DNA of 64,000 nt. Origin: Streptococcus salivarius (GTDB taxonomy: Bacteria; Bacillota; Bacilli; Lactobacillales; Streptococcaceae). The notes beneath the pieces were generated by a model that worked only from the letters and a program-made list of their open reading frames with translations, was not told the DNA's origin and searched no databases. Below are positions 62,091 to 64,000 of this stretch, one piece after another; the stretch's first letter is position 1, and every line of letters begins with the position of its first letter. The translations under genes were made by a program, and so were the position numbers. The stretch lies in NCBI RefSeq assembly GCF_000785515.1, contig NZ_CP009913.1, forward strand, positions 72,001-136,000, read 5' to 3'.

Positions 62091-62648
62091 CTAGAGACTA
62101 GCGAGTTCAATGAGTTTAGAACCTTTAGCATAGAGGCGTTTATTGGCTTTTTCAATCTCACTGTTAATGTAGTAGTAGCCTCGTAATTCATTGTGGAGTT
62201 GTTCCACTAATTCAGGCTTTAGGTCTTTGACTTCTTCTTTTTTGAGAAGGGCATTTAGTTCTCCCGCCTTGGTCCAAGCTTGTTTGTGGTCTTTCTTTTT
62301 GAGTAATTCTCCAAGTTCGTTGGTAACCTGTCCAACTTTTGTTTCAAACATCGTTTTAGTAGCCATATCAATTTCCTTTCTAAATGTTTCGTGATTGTCT
62401 TTGATGGTCTGTTGAATATAAGCAATGAGAGAGGGACGCATCCGTTTATTGAGACTCAGAACCTGACCGTCTAGGGTGAAACAGGCATGTTCATAGTCGT
62501 AGAAGCCCCTATCATTTGGAGGTTTTTCGGTACATCTTCCAGCACATTCATAGTAGAAATCCTTCCCTTTTCTAAGGAGGATATACATGTTCCAAAACTC
62601 CTGATCAGGAAGAAGGAGGAAGTCTGCTTGATAGATTTTCTTGAGCAT
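62091..62648 (-). CDS. Conjugation-module protein (185 aa)
   Basis: This soluble protein reads YQADFLLLPDQEFWNMYILL and YEHACFTLDGQVLSLNKRMR. A long helical C-terminal half follows (VGQVTNELGELLKKKDHKQA, then VEQLHNELRGYYYINSEIEK). It sits between the relaxase-proximal small gene and the TcpC-like gene, the OrfH position of ICESt3-type modules. Its function is not known to me. Confidence 0.6.
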   Translation of the reverse strand: MLKKIYQADFLLLPDQEFWNMYILLRKGKDFYYECAGRCTEKPPNDRGFYDYEHACFTLDGQVLSLNKRMRPSLIAYIQQTIKDNHETFRKEIDMATKTMFETKVGQVTNELGELLKKKDHKQAWTKAGELNALLKKEEVKDLKPELVEQLHNELRGYYYINSEIEKANKRLYAKGSKLIELASL

Positions 62649-62651
62649 GTA

Positions 62652-62882
62652 TTAACCCTCTAGGAGGTCCTCGTAGCCTAGTGCTTGGTAAATAAAGTCT
62701 GTATCAAACCAGAGCCAATCATTGATTTGAGTGTCGGTAGGGGTATTCCCAGAAAAGAGGTCTTCACAGATGGTGGTTAGGGTATCTATACCACCACGTT
62801 CACGGACAGTGTTTAAGGTACTCAGTCCACCAGACCAGGCTTTAAAGTTGTTTAGTGAATTGATTTCGACTTTGTATTCCAT
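62652..62882 (-). CDS. Small conjugation-module protein (76 aa)
   Basis: The protein reads YKVEINSLNNFKAWSGGLST and ICEDLFSGNTPTDTQINDWL and ends LGYEDLLEG. It is acidic and soluble. It directly follows the relaxase gene (14 nt), the OrfI position of the ICESt3-type module. It is a possible relaxase accessory protein, but this is an inference. Confidence 0.55.
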   Translation of the reverse strand: MEYKVEINSLNNFKAWSGGLSTLNTVRERGGIDTLTTICEDLFSGNTPTDTQINDWLWFDTDFIYQALGYEDLLEG

Positions 62883-62896
62883 AAGAGATTTCCTTT

Positions 62897-64000
62897 CTAG
62901 TGTTCATAGTGTTTGTTGGTTTTGAGGAGTCTTAAGATGGCCTTCCCACGATCAGTGATTTCACCACTATTTTGAATCATTTTCATGTATTCTGTTTGCA
63001 TGATCTTGTCTGCTTCAGAAACGAGTGCAAGAGAGTTTGCGACTTGATAGGTTAACCAGCGAATGGTCCGTTCGATACTGTAGGGTTGTGGACTGGTTGA
63101 GAGTTTTAGGGGTTCAACCCCTCCAAAGAGCCTTTGCCATTTTTCATCGGGCTTATAGGCTCCAAACCGGGTAACACCATCATAGACTTGGATTTCCTTG
63201 TTCACGATGCCTCTTGCGATTTCTCCGAGGTCTACTCCGTTGATGTATTCCTCCACAACCCCTTGGGCTTTCTGGTCTGAAAAGCGTAGTTCGTAGCGGT
63301 TCCAGATACCAAAAATCTCCAAGGATTCTTCCAAGGAGATATTTTCCATACGGGCGATTTCGTATCGCTTTTCATAAAAATTGAAGTAGAGCTGACTTTG
63401 ACGACTCCCAAAGTAAAGGGAAAGACCGTGATTAGCTTCCATATCGTCGTTATCGGTGAAGGAGCCCCCACCTGTGATATTCCATTTTCGAATGGTATCT
63501 AGGACAATTTCTTTGGCATAGAGCTTATCAATGAGCTTTGGGATCTGGATATGTTCCTCCTCATGCCCATAGCCTTTATAGAGCTCATCTAGGGCGATAT
63601 CAAGGCGTTTTACCCTGACCTCTTCGTAAGCATAGAGAATATTTTGAAGAAAGGTATGCCAAGAAATCCCCTTGTGTTCTAAGAGGAGTTCCATCTCTCG
63701 ACAACCTTGACCAGAGAGTTGTAGACAAGTTTGGTAGTTATTGGTCGCAGATTTATCAAAGAAATCGAAAATCCAAATGTTTCCCCGTTGCCACAAGTGG
63801 GTATAATTCATAAGCCGTGTTTCTTGGTCAGTGAATTCGCTTAAGTGACAAAAAAGAAAGTTCTCACAGAAAGCTTCTAAATCTCGGAGACTAGGGAAAG
63901 TTAATCGCAAGTAGTCGATGTGAGCCCTGAGATTGTTTTTGTGACACTCTTGATAGTAACCGAGTTTTTCCTTGAGTTCTCGGAACTTGTCAATGGTGAG
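62897..64000 (-). CDS. MobT-type relaxase (Rep_trans family), N-terminus outside the window
   Basis: The in-window 367 residues (frame open to the edge) include AHIDYLRLTFPSLRDLEAFC. That is the family's start-of-domain motif, shared in form with the truncated gene at the left edge. VRVKRLDIALDELYKGYGHE carries the acidic active-site-like residues, and NFYEKRYEIARMENISLEES contains the expected Tyr-rich stretch. This is Tn916 Orf20/ICESt3 OrfJ-like MobT, which nicks oriT in a rolling-circle manner. The start is missing to the right. Confidence 0.85.
   Translation of the reverse strand, partial: LTIDKFRELKEKLGYYQECHKNNLRAHIDYLRLTFPSLRDLEAFCENFLFCHLSEFTDQETRLMNYTHLWQRGNIWIFDFFDKSATNNYQTCLQLSGQGCREMELLLEHKGISWHTFLQNILYAYEEVRVKRLDIALDELYKGYGHEEEHIQIPKLIDKLYAKEIVLDTIRKWNITGGGSFTDNDDMEANHGLSLYFGSRQSQLYFNFYEKRYEIARMENISLEESLEIFGIWNRYELRFSDQKAQGVVEEYINGVDLGEIARGIVNKEIQVYDGVTRFGAYKPDEKWQRLFGGVEPLKLSTSPQPYSIERTIRWLTYQVANSLALVSEADKIMQTEYMKMIQNSGEITDRGKAILRLLKTNKHYEH

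Larger units (their letters stand above)
53046..64000. mobile_element. Element C: ICE of the ICESt3/Tn916 superfamily at the 3' end of rpsI (continues beyond the right edge)
   Basis: Immediately after rpsI lie an integrase gene, an excisionase gene and a leftward conjugation module. Its transcription order is relaxase, two small genes, TcpC-like, small membrane protein, TcpE-like, VirB4, VirB6, small protein and CHAP hydrolase. This order matches the orfJ to orfA module of ICESt1/ICESt3, itself related to Tn916. Integration at rpsI by a tyrosine integrase is described for such ICEs. The other attachment site, coupling protein and regulation genes are outside the window. Confidence 0.88.

Noticed and set aside
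1..64000. CRISPR array or cas genes
   Set aside because: I saw no regularly spaced identical repeats and no Cas-like protein.

Overview
The window is a low-GC Firmicutes chromosome segment, almost certainly Streptococcus and most likely of the salivarius/thermophilus group. The evidence is a Gram-positive PolC of streptococcal length, a PepS-type aminopeptidase, CtsR/ClpC, ahpF-ahpC beside rpsB-tsf, two streptococcal-type DacA carboxypeptidases, the pnp/cysE/cysS/mrnC cluster, rlmB and rplM-rpsI. The species assignment is an inference from gene content and was not checked by a database search.

Three integrated elements interrupt this core. Element A (1 to about 4402) is the right end of an element in tRNA-Leu. 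It ends in a duplicated 3' part of tRNA-Leu(CAA) just upstream of polC. It carries a truncated Rep_trans-type initiator/relaxase, its small partner gene, an XRE repressor with palindromic operators, a candidate antisense RNA and an ABC exporter. Element B (about 30971-48941) lies between a Ser/Thr-rich surface protein gene and rlmB and is bounded by a perfect 12-bp inverted repeat. Its left half is a leftward operon: a small-protein cluster, an MT-A70 methyltransferase, a coupling-protein-like ATPase, a Replic_Relax protein and a large serine recombinase. Its right half is a rightward defence block: an unrecognised 433-aa gene, an unrecognised 116-aa gene, type III restriction-modification (Mod, Res) and a Gabija-like pair (OLD-type ATPase/TOPRIM plus UvrD-like helicase). 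A decayed tail follows. Element C (just after rpsI to beyond the right edge) is an ICE of the ICESt3/Tn916 superfamily. It has a tyrosine integrase split by a poly-T frameshift, an excisionase, a CHAP hydrolase, VirB6-, VirB4-, TcpE- and TcpC-like proteins and a MobT-type relaxase cut by the window edge.

The core segments are ordinary: replication (polC), peptide use (pepS), peroxide defence (ahpCF), translation (rpsB, tsf, cysS, rlmB, rplM, rpsI), protein quality control (ctsR-clpC, with a CtsR box), cell-wall trimming (two tandem dac genes), RNA decay (pnp), cysteine synthesis (cysE) and 23S rRNA maturation (mrnC).

The best places to look for something new are the unrecognised 433-aa and 116-aa genes at the start of the defence block (37810-39581), the structured leaders around them and the mod gene, and the possible antisense RNA in the rep leader of element A.
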